Assembly (NCBI RefSeq): GCF_004355185.1
Contig: NZ_CP037922.1
Location: 4,000,001 to 4,064,000 of the forward strand
DNA: 64,000 nucleotides
From: Hymenobacter radiodurans
Lineage (GTDB): Bacteria; Bacteroidota; Bacteroidia; Cytophagales; Hymenobacteraceae
Direction of reading: 5' to 3'
The translations under genes and the position numbers were made by a program. Each line of letters opens with the position of its first letter. The stretch's first letter is position 1. Positions 17,721-25,979 of the stretch are shown piece after piece. The notes beneath the pieces were generated by a model that did no database searches, was not told the origin of the DNA, and saw only the letters and a program-made list of their open reading frames with translations.

Positions 17721-18112
17721 CCCTTCTCTAGGTAGCTGAGGGGGACAAATGTTAGCTAATTCCAAGTAGTAGGTTTGTGCTATGCCCATGTCTTGGTCAG
17801 CGGCCATAATTATTAACTACATGCGCCCCGCATTGATCGAATACGGTCAGCTTAATGCTGGGCTGTGAGGACATATTTGCCTATAATTCTATAAACTCAT
17901 GAATCCATAATTAATAGATCAATTTCCATATATATCTCTCTTAATTTAATCAAATAATACTATTTGCAGGGGCATCGCTATTTATACCCAGCGAGCTATT
18001 ATTTAACTTGTCTGCTCTTAATTAGCACCCTCATATTATTCTTAAGGACAATATTTGTTCGAAAAGGCTTTTCTTCTTTTTGATTTCTAAAAACCACCTT
18101 CTCCTATCCTCC
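17721..18112. other. AT-rich intergenic region
   Basis: About 390 bp, strongly AT-rich from 17880. Contains a TAGGTTTG box at 17770-17777 without a downstream gene or a TTTG partner. I see no RNA gene. Confidence 0.4.
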
Positions 18113-18634
18113 GTGCAAAAACCATATAATATTCTCAGCCTATACATTGTCTTATCTTTCGCGGCCTGTAGCAAAGACAATGATGACAACCCCGTACCTA
18201 CCAAATCGGAGCCGAAGCCGGACTTTACAGTAGGGTATTATTTCACTAATCAGGGGGATTCTAAAGTTGAGACGGTATGGCTCCAGACGAAGACTTTTTA
18301 TCCTGGCAAAAATGCCTCGGAGAGTAATCGCCTACAGTTTTACGATAATACCTATCCTAATATTACCCCAACTCAGCAGATTGCGCACGTTTTTACCGAG
18401 CCCCATATGGACAAGAAGCTCTATCCGGGCTGTACTACCTATATGACGGTGGTTTTGCGCTTCCGCAACCGTGTGTATACTCCTTTCCCCGCTGCCGCTG
18501 TTCCCGCCGACGGGCACCGCTTCCGCGTCTTCGAGTTGCCCGCTGACACCGTAACCGCAGCAGCCAACTGTACGCGCAGTTTCAACTGGCCCTCCGACAC
18601 GCTAAAATACCCCGAAGTGCGCTTTTATAACTAG
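18113..18634 (+). CDS. Hypothetical lipoprotein
   Basis: 173 residues from a GTG start giving MQKPYNILSLYIVLSFAACS, a short signal peptide with lipobox Cys; a TTG at 18080 would add eleven residues. After a charged spacer (KDNDDNPVP) follows a compact domain with two Cys pairs that could form disulfides (PGCTTYMTVVLRFRNR and AANCTRSFNWPSDTL). No family recognised. Lies in an AT-rich neighbourhood. Confidence 0.6.
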   Translation: MQKPYNILSLYIVLSFAACSKDNDDNPVPTKSEPKPDFTVGYYFTNQGDSKVETVWLQTKTFYPGKNASESNRLQFYDNTYPNITPTQQIAHVFTEPHMDKKLYPGCTTYMTVVLRFRNRVYTPFPAAAVPADGHRFRVFELPADTVTAAANCTRSFNWPSDTLKYPEVRFYN

Positions 18635-18667
18635 CACCAGCGCTTTTCATTCCTGGCTGTTAACGGA

Positions 18668-19414
18668 TTATAAAATCTCCGCAGGCGCTGCATTCAGTAG
18701 CTTCTGTAGCTGTTGCGCGTTCAGCACTCCGGCTCCGCCAATGCCGTTGTTGAAATAGATATAAGCCTCGCGTACTGTACGCTCAGCCTGAATTTCTTGG
18801 GCCACGCGCTGCAAAAACGCCTCATTGTACGGCGATGTGTACAGCACGGGCACGCCGTGAAAGCGGTAGTACACCTGTGGCGTGTTCACGATTACTTCAT
18901 CAGGCAGGGCTGCCGGGTAGCTTTGCCCCACGAACGTAATGTTGCGCCGGCTCAGCTCTCGCAGGATTTCACCATCCCACCAGCTTGGGTGCCGAAACTC
19001 CACCACGTTGTGAAAGTCAGGATCGAGCTGTTCCAGCATACGACCCAACAGTTCCTCCGTGTAGGCGGCTTTGGGGGGCAATTGGAATAGAATCGGGCCC
19101 AGCTTTTCGCCCAGTCCCTCGCGCACAGTGCCGTAGAAGTCGGCTAGCACGGGCGCGGCTTCCGCATTGAACTTCTTGTAATGGGTGACGATGCGGGGGG
19201 CTTTTACGGCAAACCGAAAATCGGCAGGACTTTGCGCAAACCAAGTTTCGAAGACCTTCAGCTCCGGCATGCGGTAGAAAGTCACGTTTACCTCCAGCGT
19301 ATTGAACTGGTAATACGCAAACCACTTGCGCGGCGGCAGGCCTTCGGGATATAGTACGCCTTTCCAGTCGCGGTAGGAAAAGCCAGAGCAGCCGATGTAG
19401 TATGCGGACATCAC
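18668..19414 (-). CDS. DUF72 family protein (intact)
   Basis: 248 residues, TIM-barrel family of unknown biochemical role. Family landmarks in order: YIGCSGFSYRDWKG at the N-terminus, NTLEVNVTFYRMP, FRFAVKAPRIVTHYKKF, LGPILFQLPP, NVVEFRHPSWW, YYRFHG and YIYFNNGIGG near the C-terminus. All are present, in contrast to the remnant at 3892-4171. An ATG one codon downstream is an equally good start. Confidence 0.87.
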   Translation of the reverse strand: MMSAYYIGCSGFSYRDWKGVLYPEGLPPRKWFAYYQFNTLEVNVTFYRMPELKVFETWFAQSPADFRFAVKAPRIVTHYKKFNAEAAPVLADFYGTVREGLGEKLGPILFQLPPKAAYTEELLGRMLEQLDPDFHNVVEFRHPSWWDGEILRELSRRNITFVGQSYPAALPDEVIVNTPQVYYRFHGVPVLYTSPYNEAFLQRVAQEIQAERTVREAYIYFNNGIGGAGVLNAQQLQKLLNAAPAEIL

Positions 19415-19516
19415 GGTCGGAGTAGATAGCTTGGCTTCTACGCGACTTTTGCCTGCTGGTGTCGTAATTGCCTAATTTGCAGCGTGTGGGGGGCTTTTTT
19501 TAGCACCTGTGGCGCC

Positions 19517-19645
19517 TCAACGCCCCGCTATCACTATCAGCCAGTAGAGGAAATATACCAGCGGAATCATCATCATATACACCCACCAAGTTGGGTGCGT
19601 GAGCCGGTATTTCCAGCTTTTGTGGTCTTGTTCGTGCGTATTCAT
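19517..19645 (-). CDS. Small membrane protein (42 aa)
   Basis: MNTHEQDHKSWKYRLTHPTW followed by a hydrophobic helix WVYMMMIPLVYFLYWLIVI and a short end. One transmembrane segment at residues 21-39 after a His/Lys-rich N-terminus. No family recognised. The start is chosen at the Met nearest the charged N-terminus; longer upstream frames look non-coding. Confidence 0.45.
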   Translation of the reverse strand: MNTHEQDHKSWKYRLTHPTWWVYMMMIPLVYFLYWLIVIAGR

Positions 19646-19847
19646 GCTCGTAGCTACCGTTGGATACTGCTGTCCTGACGAAATATGTCGCCTGCTTCGC
19701 ACTGCCACCGCCGGCTCTACGCGTGCTCACAACAGCTCTTCATGGAGCAGAAGTAAACACGCAGTGTGTGCGCGTCGCAAGCTCTTCAATTGCTGCACCC
19801 GCCGCGCTTCGGCCAGTGCCTTGCTACTCCCGAACCGGTGGCTTTTG

Positions 19848-20225
19848 TTAGCCCCGTTTCAGACCCATGCGCTCCACTGTTTCGCCCTCAAAATCGAACT
19901 GAATGAGTATCGCGGGCTCCTCGCCTACTACCCAGCCGTCGTGGCCCGGCGCAATGGCCACCACTTGGGGGGCAACATATTCTTCCATCTCCCCATCCCG
20001 GTACTGAATAGCCAATCTCCCCGCCGCCAAGAAACCAACGTGCGCATGCTCACATAGCTCCGTCCCAATCACGGGCTTCACATCCTTCGACCACCGAAAA
20101 CCAACCGGGTACACCAGTCGCTTCACGCGGGAGTTGCCGGTACGTACTACATCAACTTGCACGCCGCCAATTTCGTGGCGCTCAGCATTTTTCAGGGGAC
20201 CTAATAGTGTGTCAGTAGTCGTCAT
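19848..20225 (-). CDS. Cupin-domain protein
   Basis: 125 residues, single small beta-barrel. The stretch EHAHVGFLAAGRLAIQYRDG has the spaced His and Gly residues of a cupin motif 1, and APGHDGWVVGEEPAILIQFDF matches motif 2. Likely binds a metal; enzymatic role unknown. Single gene on the minus strand. Confidence 0.75.
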   Translation of the reverse strand: MTTTDTLLGPLKNAERHEIGGVQVDVVRTGNSRVKRLVYPVGFRWSKDVKPVIGTELCEHAHVGFLAAGRLAIQYRDGEMEEYVAPQVVAIAPGHDGWVVGEEPAILIQFDFEGETVERMGLKRG

Positions 20226-20432
20226 CGGTGCAGAGTGAAAACACGGGAGTTGAAACGCGAGAGCCTAGTTAAATATAGCAAATTCTCGGCATAGCCTGTT
20301 GCTAGCTGGCTGTGTTGCGTCCACATATTTTCATGTTCTGGTCAGGCCTTGCGGTACTTGCTCCACAGCACGTATGTGGGGGGCTTTTTTCCTCCCGATT
20401 ATCCCCTTTTCAGTAACCCTTGGGGAACTGCT

Positions 20433-20897
20433 TTACTGCTCCTGAAAATGGTACAGAAAGGTAATTATGCCGGTGTAGGCAGGCTTTTTCGAGTCCAGAA
20501 TTTCCAGCGTTACTTGTAGGCGGGCTTTGGCAATACCGCGCAGGTTTGCTACCGAAAGCAGCGTAGCCCGCAAGCGCACCTGGCTGTTCACGGTCACAGC
20601 CTGGTTGAAGCGCAGCTGCTCAATTTCGTAGTTGACTTGCATTTTTAGATTCTCGATATTCGCAATCTGCTGCCACAGATACGGTAGCAGCGCCACGGTG
20701 AGGTAGCCGTGCGCGATAGTGGCCTTAAACGGTGACTCCGCCAGCGCCCGCTCCGGGTCCACGTGAATCCACTGGTGATCGAGGGTAGCGGCGGCAAACT
20801 GGTTGATCTGCTCTTGGGTAACGGTATGGTAGGCCGACACGCCCATTTCCTGTCCTACGAGGCTTTCTAATTCGGCTAAGCTGGAAATCGTACGCAT
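20433..20897 (-). CDS. MaoC family dehydratase
   Basis: 154-residue hot-dog-fold hydratase acting on enoyl-CoA type substrates. Hydratase-2 motif FAAATLDHQWIHVDPERA at 35-52, with the catalytic Asp40 and His45 present, then FKATIAHGYLTVALLP. Typical short single-domain length. Located alone, so its pathway (fatty acid or polyhydroxyalkanoate metabolism) is not shown by context. Confidence 0.9.
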   Translation of the reverse strand: MRTISSLAELESLVGQEMGVSAYHTVTQEQINQFAAATLDHQWIHVDPERALAESPFKATIAHGYLTVALLPYLWQQIANIENLKMQVNYEIEQLRFNQAVTVNSQVRLRATLLSVANLRGIAKARLQVTLEILDSKKPAYTGIITFLYHFQEQ

Positions 20898-21301
20898 GAT
20901 TATGGGCTAATTACGAGGAAGTAATAAAGCCCAAACATACATGTTGGCAGTTGGTATTCGCGGAAAATGAATGCGTCTGTCGGCCTAATGATCAGCCTTC
21001 AGGTGCCGAACTCCCTCATTCTAAAAGAAACTTCACAGCCTTGGATAGCTCGAACCCGAAACTTGCAATGGTCGTCATTCACGGCAATCGTCTGCAATAA
21101 CCCAACGAATACTCCTTAAAGTAGCTGCACCCGGAAGGGAATTTTAAGATGAGGCAGCACTAGATTAAATCTTACGAATAGCTCATTTTAAGCGAGTTAG
21201 TCATGATTTAAACAAAAAACTATTCGTTTACTTTGAAATACAAAGTTCTTTTATATCCTTTGTCCCGTTACTTATTCATATTACTCAAAAGCAGTACTGT
21301 C
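20898..21301. other. Intergenic region
   Basis: About 400 bp between the divergent MaoC gene and the membrane protein gene, AT-rich towards 21300. No gene, repeat or convincing promoter box seen. Confidence 0.4.
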
Positions 21302-21877
21302 ATGACACTCACCAAAAGCATTTCTCTCGTTGCGCTGGTTACCGGGCTCCTCTTGCTCATCCCCCTGACGGCTAAGCTAACGATGGCTAATATGCTCTGG
21401 ACCGCGGAGGATTTTGTGGCCGCCGGCATCATGCTCTTCGGCGCGGGTCTCACGTTCGTCCTGATTGCGCGACTGGGGAACAATAACACCTACCGGTTGG
21501 CCGCCGCCGCCGCAGTAGGCGCCGGGCTCCTACTCGTGTGGGCCCAGCTGGCGGTGGGCCTCGTGGGGAGCGAAGACAACCCCGTCAATCTGCTGTTTGG
21601 TGCGGTGCTGGCCGTCGCCTTTATCGGGTCTATAGCCGCGCGCTTCCAGCCACGCGGTATGGCCAACGCCATGTTCGCGGCCTCGCTGACCTATGTGGTG
21701 GTCACCCTGCTGGCGCTGTTTGTATGGCCGCCCTCCCCTGACACCGCCGAGCCTCAGGTACGCCTAGCGAATGTGCTAGCCGCCAATGGAATATTTGCCG
21801 CCATTTGGGCATTTTCGGGTTGGATGTTTCTCCGCGCCAGCGCCTCCAGCTCGAATCAAAACCGACAGTTGGCGTAG
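21302..21877 (+). CDS. Hypothetical multi-pass membrane protein
   Basis: 191 residues from MTLTKSISLVALVTGLLLLI with about six hydrophobic helices and short loops. The segments alternate with loops such as ARLGNNNTYR, VGSEDNPVN and ARFQPRGM. Small four-to-six-helix proteins of this look are common in Bacteroidota; no function is known. The ATG at 21302 is chosen because the upstream part is AT-rich leader. Confidence 0.65.
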   Translation: MTLTKSISLVALVTGLLLLIPLTAKLTMANMLWTAEDFVAAGIMLFGAGLTFVLIARLGNNNTYRLAAAAAVGAGLLLVWAQLAVGLVGSEDNPVNLLFGAVLAVAFIGSIAARFQPRGMANAMFAASLTYVVVTLLALFVWPPSPDTAEPQVRLANVLAANGIFAAIWAFSGWMFLRASASSSNQNRQLA

Positions 21878-22220
21878 TGGTGTAAAACAGGAAGCTGCAC
21901 CCAATAGTAGCTTGACGATGTAATGGCTGATGATTTTATACACTATAGAATTACGTTCTTAGAATTGATAGACAAGTAATTATTAACAGCGCATCGCTAC
22001 CTAGAAACAGCAACGCCCCGCAACTCTACAGGTTCCGGGGCGTTGCTGTTTGCTACAACCGGTAATGCGCTACACCCTCGCGTCAGTTGTAAGCACAGCT
22101 TTACCGTAGTAAGGATCAAGTATGCAGCGTTGGCGAAATCGCTATAACTTGCTGGCAAGCTGGACAGCGCAACAACGCATCATATCCGAAAACGAAAATC
22201 AAGGAACGAACACATAGAAT
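21878..22220. other. Intergenic region with one strong hairpin
   Basis: About 340 bp. Apart from the hairpin at 22005-22051 nothing is recognised. Confidence 0.4.
22005..22051 (+). terminator. Strong hairpin, probable terminator
   Basis: Perfect 16-bp arms AAACAGCAACGCCCCG / CGGGGCGTTGCTGTTT around a 15-base loop. It lies 128 bp after the membrane protein gene; the U tract is short. Confidence 0.65.
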
Positions 22221-23156
22221 ATGGCTTCAGGTTTTTTTGCGCTACTAGATGATATTTCCGCGTTGGTGAAGGTAAGCGCCGCTAGTTTAGATGATGTGCC
22301 TGCCCAGGTAGCCAAAACCACCGGCAAAGTCTCAGGCATCGTCATTGACGATACGGCGGTTACACCCAAGTACGTCGTGGGCCTCGACCCATCCCGTGAG
22401 CTTTCAATTATCTTCCGGATAGCGAAAAAGTCACTGATCAATAAGTTATTGATTCTAAGTCCGGCGGCCTTGCTGCTGGGGTATTTCGCGCCCTGGGCCA
22501 TTACGCCCATCCTAATGTTAGGGGGGGCTTATTTGTGCTTCGAAGGCTATGAAAAGGTGCACGCCATGTTTAGCAAGCACCCCGACGTGCCGGCCGACAG
22601 TGAGCAGCTAAAACAAATTACGCCGGAGGAGCTGGAACAGGAACGGGTGGCCGGTGCCGTGCGCACCGATATTATCCTGTCGGCCGAAATCATGGCCATT
22701 GCTTATAGTCAGGTAACCGACCAGCCGGTAGTCAATCAGATTGCCGTAATGGCCGCCGTAGCCGTTTTCATCACTCTAGCGGTATATGGCTTTGTGGGCC
22801 TGATCGTGAAAGCCGATGATTTCGGGGTGCACCTGGCCCAGGACAAATTCCACCCCGCTACCCAAAAATTGGGGCGTGGCATCGTGAAATTTATGCCGCA
22901 CTTCCTGAGTATCTTAAGCTACGTGGGCACTGCCGCCATGCTGTGGGTTGGGGCCGAAATCATCGCCCACGGCATTCCATTTACCGCTCATTTACTGCAC
23001 AATCTGGAAGAGGCGTTAGCTCATATCCCCATTGTGGCCTGGCTTGCCAAAGCGTTATCCTGTGCTATTGGCGGGTTACTGATTGGTTTTGTGGTTGAGA
23101 AAATAGTGCATTTGGGCAAGAAGGTATTCGGTAAGAAAAAAGAAGCCGTAGTATAA
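22221..23156 (+). CDS. DUF808 family inner-membrane protein (YedI-like)
   Basis: 311 residues starting MASGFFALLDDISALVKVSA, the standard start of the family. Then SGIVIDDTAVTPKYVVGLDPSREL and FRIAKKSLINKLLILSPAALLL, and several transmembrane helices to the C-terminus. E. coli YedI is the usual reference; function unknown. Single gene. The 7-G run at 22521-22527 falls in LMLGGAYLCFEGYEK and keeps the frame. Confidence 0.88.
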   Translation: MASGFFALLDDISALVKVSAASLDDVPAQVAKTTGKVSGIVIDDTAVTPKYVVGLDPSRELSIIFRIAKKSLINKLLILSPAALLLGYFAPWAITPILMLGGAYLCFEGYEKVHAMFSKHPDVPADSEQLKQITPEELEQERVAGAVRTDIILSAEIMAIAYSQVTDQPVVNQIAVMAAVAVFITLAVYGFVGLIVKADDFGVHLAQDKFHPATQKLGRGIVKFMPHFLSILSYVGTAAMLWVGAEIIAHGIPFTAHLLHNLEEALAHIPIVAWLAKALSCAIGGLLIGFVVEKIVHLGKKVFGKKKEAVV

Positions 23157-23194
23157 CCTACCCGGTGAAAGCATAACTCCCCACCCCATAACTT

Positions 23195-23221
23195 GTCACG
23201 AGCTACAAGCTCGCGCCAGTT
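23195..23221 (+). repeat. 27-bp extragenic repeat, copy A
   Basis: GTCACGAGCTACAAGCTCGC plus GCCAGTT, identical to 24614-24640; the core CGAGCTACAAGCTCG is itself a small hairpin. About 20 bp upstream are also similar between the copies. Confidence 0.75.
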
Positions 23222-23315
23222 AGGAAAAGGCCCCCCAGCAAAACAATCCTGCCAGGCTGGTTGTCTTGGAATGCGTCGTTTTAATCAATAAGCGGCCCAC
23301 GTACTACTTCTGCTT

Positions 23316-24038
23316 ATGAACATTGGAATCATCGGCGCCGGCCACATCGGCAGCGCCCTGGCCGTGCGGCTCACCAGCCTCGGCCACTCGGTATACATTG
23401 CCAACTCCCGTGGCCCTGAAACGCTGACGGACTTAGCTGAAAAAACTGGTGCTATCCCCGTCACGGCCCAAGAAGCGGCCCGCCACGGCGAAATCATTGT
23501 GGTAACCATTCCACTGAAAAAAATCCCTGACCTACCCAAAGACCTGTTCGAGGGCGTGCCCGCCAGCGTGCCGGTCATTGACACCAGCAATTACTACCCC
23601 TTGCTGCGCGACGGCCAAATTGCGGAGTTGGAGAGCGGCGACCTGACCGAGAGCGAATGGGTGCAGCAGCACCTGGGCCGCCCGGTGCTGAAGGTGTTCA
23701 ACAACATCTTCGCCGCAAACCTCGAAAACAACGGTCAGCCTGCTGGCACGCCCGGCCGCATCGCGCTAGCGGTAGCCGGCGACGATGCCGCCGCCAAGCA
23801 AAAGGTAATGGCCTTGGTCGATGAATTGGGTTTCGACGCCGTGGACGGCGGCAGCCTGCACGAGTCGTGGCGGCAGCAGCCGGGCTCGCCGCTATACTGC
23901 ACCGATTTGCCGGCTGCCGAAGTGCAGCAGCATTTAGCTAGCCTAGGCACCACGCGCACGGCCGAGCAGCACGCCCAATTCGCGGCCAACCAAGCGGCGT
24001 CAGAGAAACAGTTGGAGGCGCAAGGCGTCCGGCTGTAA
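23316..24038 (+). CDS. NADPH-dependent F420 reductase-like oxidoreductase
   Basis: 240-residue Rossmann protein of the F420H2:NADP oxidoreductase / NADP-binding domain family. Nucleotide motif GIIGAGHIGSALA with the three Gly at 7, 9 and 12, then YIANSRGPETL, the usual NADP-binding NSRG segment. Members in bacteria without F420 act with other acceptors; the substrate is unknown. It is enclosed by two copies of a 27-bp extragenic repeat but has ordinary base composition. Confidence 0.8.
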   Translation: MNIGIIGAGHIGSALAVRLTSLGHSVYIANSRGPETLTDLAEKTGAIPVTAQEAARHGEIIVVTIPLKKIPDLPKDLFEGVPASVPVIDTSNYYPLLRDGQIAELESGDLTESEWVQQHLGRPVLKVFNNIFAANLENNGQPAGTPGRIALAVAGDDAAAKQKVMALVDELGFDAVDGGSLHESWRQQPGSPLYCTDLPAAEVQQHLASLGTTRTAEQHAQFAANQAASEKQLEAQGVRL

Positions 24039-24088
24039 GAGCCGCCAGCTAAATCCACTTTGGCCACCCAACCGCTAGCCGGTTGCCT

Positions 24089-24120
24089 CAAGCCCCACGG
24101 AACTAGTTCCGTGGGGCTTG
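24089..24120 (+). terminator. Terminator after F420-type reductase
   Basis: Perfect palindrome with 14-bp arms CAAGCCCCACGGAA / TTCCGTGGGGCTTG and a 4-base loop. Confidence 0.75.
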
Positions 24121-24467
24121 TTCTGTAAAGGGGCGTTGCCAAGTGCCGTTTCGAGCGCTGCGTAACCGGAGCCAGCGCTTCAGCCTAGCATCAGTAGTTC
24201 GGAAAATATCCTGGGGCCTCTGATGACAAAGCAGCCTTCCCGTCCCCGTGTTGCCCGCTACAGTAGCCTCTAAGAAACGCAGCAACTAACAGGCTCAACA
24301 ACACGCTACAACCCGTAGTGCAGCAAATTCGGATTGCGTAAGATTCCGATTATATGGCTATTCACGAGCTGCCAGTTCGAGCCAGTTTAGGGTTCCCTGC
24401 AAGCTAAAAAAGCCCCCCAGCACCCGCTACACCTGCGGCTAAAGGTGCTCGAAGAAAATAGAAGTGC

Positions 24468-24499
24468 TGGCGCGAGTTTAGCGCAGCGTAACTCGTGAC
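24468..24499 (-). repeat. Degenerate inverted copy of the 27-bp repeat
   Basis: TGGCGCGAG...CTCGTGAC matches the reverse complement of the repeat ends, with a changed and longer centre. Confidence 0.5.
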
Positions 24500-24613
24500 A
24501 GTCTTTGTCGGGAGGCTGCGCCTCCCAACGTTTGCGCCGCTTGCAGCCCCGTTGGTTCTTGTGTAGCTTGTCGCTTTCGCGCCAGTGGAGGTACAACCTC
24601 CACCACATGATTG

Positions 24614-24640
24614 GTCACGAGCTACAAGCTCGCGCCAGTT
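24614..24640 (+). repeat. 27-bp extragenic repeat, copy B
   Basis: Identical to 23195-23221. It marks the left boundary of the AT-rich segment holding the HEPN-like gene. Confidence 0.75.
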
Positions 24641-24697
24641 GGGCGCATCATATATAAACTAGGTAACATATTTTACTTAGTTATTGAGCTTATAATT

Positions 24698-25761
24698 ATG
24701 ATTATTAACCTTCCTAATAGCACCGAATTTAATAATCTCGCTGCAAACTGTCTTGTGCAAGCATTCGACATAGTTTTTAAGACGGATAAAGACATTTTCG
24801 ATTTTGGTAAAGAAGCTATAAAGGAGGATGTATGGAAATATTCGCAGGGAAAACTAAACACTTCAGTGGTACTTATTCATCAAGCTATTGAATCATTTAT
24901 GAAGGCTAGTATTTGCCAAACTAGTCCCCTATTGCTACTGGAAGGTCGACGAAAAGATTGGCCAGTTTTACCGAATCAAGAGGATAAAGATTTTAATGAA
25001 TTTTACACTACCCCTGCTGAAGCGTTACTAAGAACTTACGCTGCTACTACCCAAAATTCATTAACGTCTGAAATTGTTGTGCTCATTGAGTCTGTGCGGA
25101 CTCTGCGTAATCAAATTGTGCATGGTGTATCTCGAACAGGGCTGACAACTCAAAGATTAGTTAATGACATATTAGATACGTTCTTATTCTTTTCAGGCAA
25201 AAACGCTTGGTGGGATGCACTATTGAACGAGTTTGTTAACCATCCATTAGTTGACTATTATGGCTTTGGGATGGAAATGGCAAATTTAGCTGAACGTCTC
25301 GACTACGTTGAAGCTTTAGTAGGAAAGGCAAAATTCGCAAAGCAATTTAATCAGAATACCCGCACAAGAAGATATATATGTCCATTTTGCAAAGTGCAGT
25401 GGATGCGAGAAATTGATGATAATGACTATCCTTATAAATGGGCATTTCTTGAAAAAACGATTTAATTAAAACTTATGTTTATTGCCTCAGCTGTCAGGTA
25501 GAGTCTTTAGTATCAAGAGAACCTTGTTATTATACTGACTGTAAAGGCAGTGTTCAATTTTATGGTAATATTGAAAGCGAGATTTTTTGCTTAACATGTG
25601 GCAGACAACAGTATGAAGGGACGGAAGAAGAAGATATGATTAAGGTAAAAGCTGAAGAAACTAAATATTTTCAACCACCTATCTGGAATTTTCAAATAGA
25701 GAAGCGAGTATTAATTGAAAATAAAACTTCATTATTTATAAGAAGATTAAATAATGAATAA
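24698..25761 (+). CDS. HEPN-like protein with C-terminal zinc ribbons (frameshifted)
   Basis: AT-rich gene unlike its neighbours, suggesting transfer. The N-terminal helical part has LIHQAIESFMKAS and then LRNQIVHG: Arg137-Asn138 and His142 match the HEPN ribonuclease motif RNxxxH. The C-terminal part has CxxC pairs CPFC, CLSC, CLTC and a PCYYTDC, that is, zinc ribbons. The frame ends at 25465, but one more A in the A6 run 25452-25457 continues it as FLEKNDLIKTYVYCLSC to the stop at 25761. The ribbons straddle the break, supporting one original protein. No MNT-type antitoxin is adjacent. The HEPN call is from the motif only. Confidence 0.5.
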
Positions 25762-25979
25762 TTAGTAGTACCCTGATTATCGTCTATTTCTTGTTATTAA
25801 CTGTTAATATGATAAGCTAATTAGTTAAAATCTTATTGAGATGCGACAATATTTCCTGATCACAACATAAAAACGGCTTAATAGCAGCCAAAAAGTCAGT
25901 AAAAGCTCTTCTGCACCCCGTTTGCTAAGCCTCTCGTAGAACTTCTTACTCCGAAGCACCTACTAAAGCCCTAGCAGCC

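Larger units (their letters stand above)
24039..24697. other. Repeat-rich intergenic region
   Basis: About 660 bp with a terminator, one GGGGGGC motif, small hairpins (GGGAGGCTGCGCCTCCC at about 24510 and GGAGGTACAACCTCC at about 24587), an inverted degenerate copy and a full copy of the 27-bp repeat. Base composition changes to AT-rich at about 24640. No gene. Confidence 0.6.

Noticed and set aside
17770..17777. TAGGTTTG as promoter of a small RNA
   Set aside because: No TTTG box at the right distance and no terminator or structure downstream.
23195..24640. Repeats as ends of a composite mobile element around the F420-type reductase
   Set aside because: No transposase or target duplication; the repeats look like extragenic palindromes rather than element ends.
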